NCBI GenBank assembly: GCA_025774865.1
Contig: JALGZO010000506.1
Coordinates: 1 to 6,783, forward strand
Origin: a bacterium
GTDB taxonomy: Bacteria; ARS69
Length of the DNA stretch: 6,783 nucleotides
Reading direction: 5' to 3'
This document shows positions 6,181 to 6,783 of this stretch, one piece after another. The notes beneath the pieces are model-generated. The model was not told where the DNA came from. It worked only from the letters and a program-made list of their open reading frames with translations, and searched no databases. The translations under genes were made by a program, and so were the position numbers. Within the stretch, counting starts at the first letter, position 1. Each line of letters begins with the position of its first letter.

Positions 6181-6783
6181 TCACTTCACCAGCAATACCT
6201 TCTTCGTGTCCAGCGTCTCCCCCGCTCTCAGCCGATAGAAGTACACGCCGCTCGGGAGACCCCTCCCTTCGAACTGCTTCTGATACGACCCCGCCGTGTG
6301 CACGTTCTCCACGAGCGTCGCCACTTCTCGCCCGAGCGCGTCATAGACTTTGAGCGTCACGAAGGCGTCTCGCGGAACTTCGTACCGGACTGTGGTACTC
6401 CGATCGAAGGGGTTCGGATGACTCTGCAAGAGCGCCACGGGGCGTGACATCGTCTCAGCCTCGATCCCCGTTGCGACCGACCTGCGACCGAAATAGACGT
6501 CTTGCTCGCCATTGAACGTGGACGCCCACGCCAGCATGAAACCCGTGTCGTCGGAAACCATGTCGAAGTAGTCGCCCATCTTGTTCTGCTGCGGCCAACC
6601 CACATGTGGGTCGAAGGAGTCCGACAGCCGTTCGTTCGCGGACCAGGAGAGACCGGAGTCCGTCGAGAAAGAGTAGTAGAGCGCCGAGTCGAAACCGCCG
6701 GGATCGTCGCGCGTATCGAGCCAGATCGCATCGATGCGCCCCGAGGGGCTGACGGACATCGTGCCGAACCACTGGTAGGCGTT
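6181..6783 (-). CDS. C-terminal part of a secreted BNR/Asp-box protein with sorting tail (5'-partial)
   Basis: Minus-strand gene ending at TGA (complement of 6181-6183). Its frame is open through base 6783, so about 200 residues are visible and the start lies beyond the window. The ATG at 6757-6759 is internal: the preceding codons (NAYQWFGT) run straight into it. The sequence then reads GRIDAIWLDTRDDP and YYSFSTDSGLSW, with a clear Asp-box SxDxGxxW at 6643-6666. This pattern is common in BNR-repeat and sialidase-like beta-propeller proteins of FCB-type bacteria. One Asp-box does not establish sialidase activity, and the catalytic part would be off-window. The end is the same tail as in the other three genes (PNPF at 6406-6417, GVYF at 6238-6249, last residues KKVLLVK). 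It converges on the M28 peptidase gene, so it belongs to a different transcript. Confidence 0.82.
   Translation of the reverse strand, partial: NAYQWFGTMSVSPSGRIDAIWLDTRDDPGGFDSALYYSFSTDSGLSWSANERLSDSFDPHVGWPQQNKMGDYFDMVSDDTGFMLAWASTFNGEQDVYFGRRSVATGIEAETMSRPVALLQSHPNPFDRSTTVRYEVPRDAFVTLKVYDALGREVATLVENVHTAGSYQKQFEGRGLPSGVYFYRLRAGETLDTKKVLLVK

Noticed and set aside
6643-6666. Assigning sialidase activity to the minus-strand gene from its Asp-box
   Set aside because: Asp-boxes are structural and occur in many non-sialidase propellers. The catalytic residues would be outside the window.
1-6783. CRISPR array, tRNA/rRNA genes, insertion sequence ends, phage or toxin-antitoxin genes
   Set aside because: No regularly spaced repeats, no RNA-gene-like structure in the short gaps, and no transposase or phage-like protein among the plausible frames.

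Overview
The window comes from a high-GC bacterial genome. It carries four consecutive genes for secreted proteins, all ending in the same kind of C-terminal domain: about 85-90 residues, opening with a PNPF motif and closing with a GVYF motif. This is the FlgD-Ig-like / type IX secretion (Por-type) tail fold. Such tails are typical of the Bacteroidetes/FCB group and of high-GC candidate phyla such as Ca. Eisenbacteria or Krumholzibacteriota. The high GC content argues against ordinary Bacteroidetes. Placement in a high-GC, FCB-related lineage is an inference; no rRNA or other taxonomic marker is present.

Layout: (1) 1-1886 (+), a reprolysin-like zinc metalloprotease, cut off at its 5' end by the window edge and split by a one-base frameshift at about 274-276. 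(2) 1887-2137, intergenic, with a 10-bp inverted repeat. (3) 2138-4681 (+), an 847-residue secreted protein with a purple-acid-phosphatase-like metallophosphoesterase domain, two fibronectin type III repeats, a poorly characterised beta-rich domain and the C-terminal tail. (4) 4682-4880, intergenic, with a strong bulged hairpin, a T6 run beside overlapping dyads, and the Shine-Dalgarno of the next gene. (5) 4881-6110 (+), an M28-family zinc aminopeptidase with a complete metal-ligand set and the same tail. (6) 6111-6180, a GC-rich convergent gap with overlapping inverted repeats. (7) 6181-6783 (-), the C-terminal end of a BNR/Asp-box protein, again with the tail; its N-terminus lies beyond the right edge.

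Together the genes look like an exoenzyme locus: an endopeptidase-like metzincin, an aminopeptidase, a phosphoesterase and a probable beta-propeller protein, all predicted to be exported and handled by one secretion/sorting system. They could serve scavenging of organic N and P from extracellular polymers, but that role is inferred. The gaps of 251 and 199 nt between the three plus-strand genes suggest separate transcription units rather than a tight operon. I see no CRISPR array, tRNA, rRNA, insertion sequence or phage gene. The features most worth a second look are the frameshift, the domain architecture of the phosphoesterase, and the hairpins between the second and third genes.
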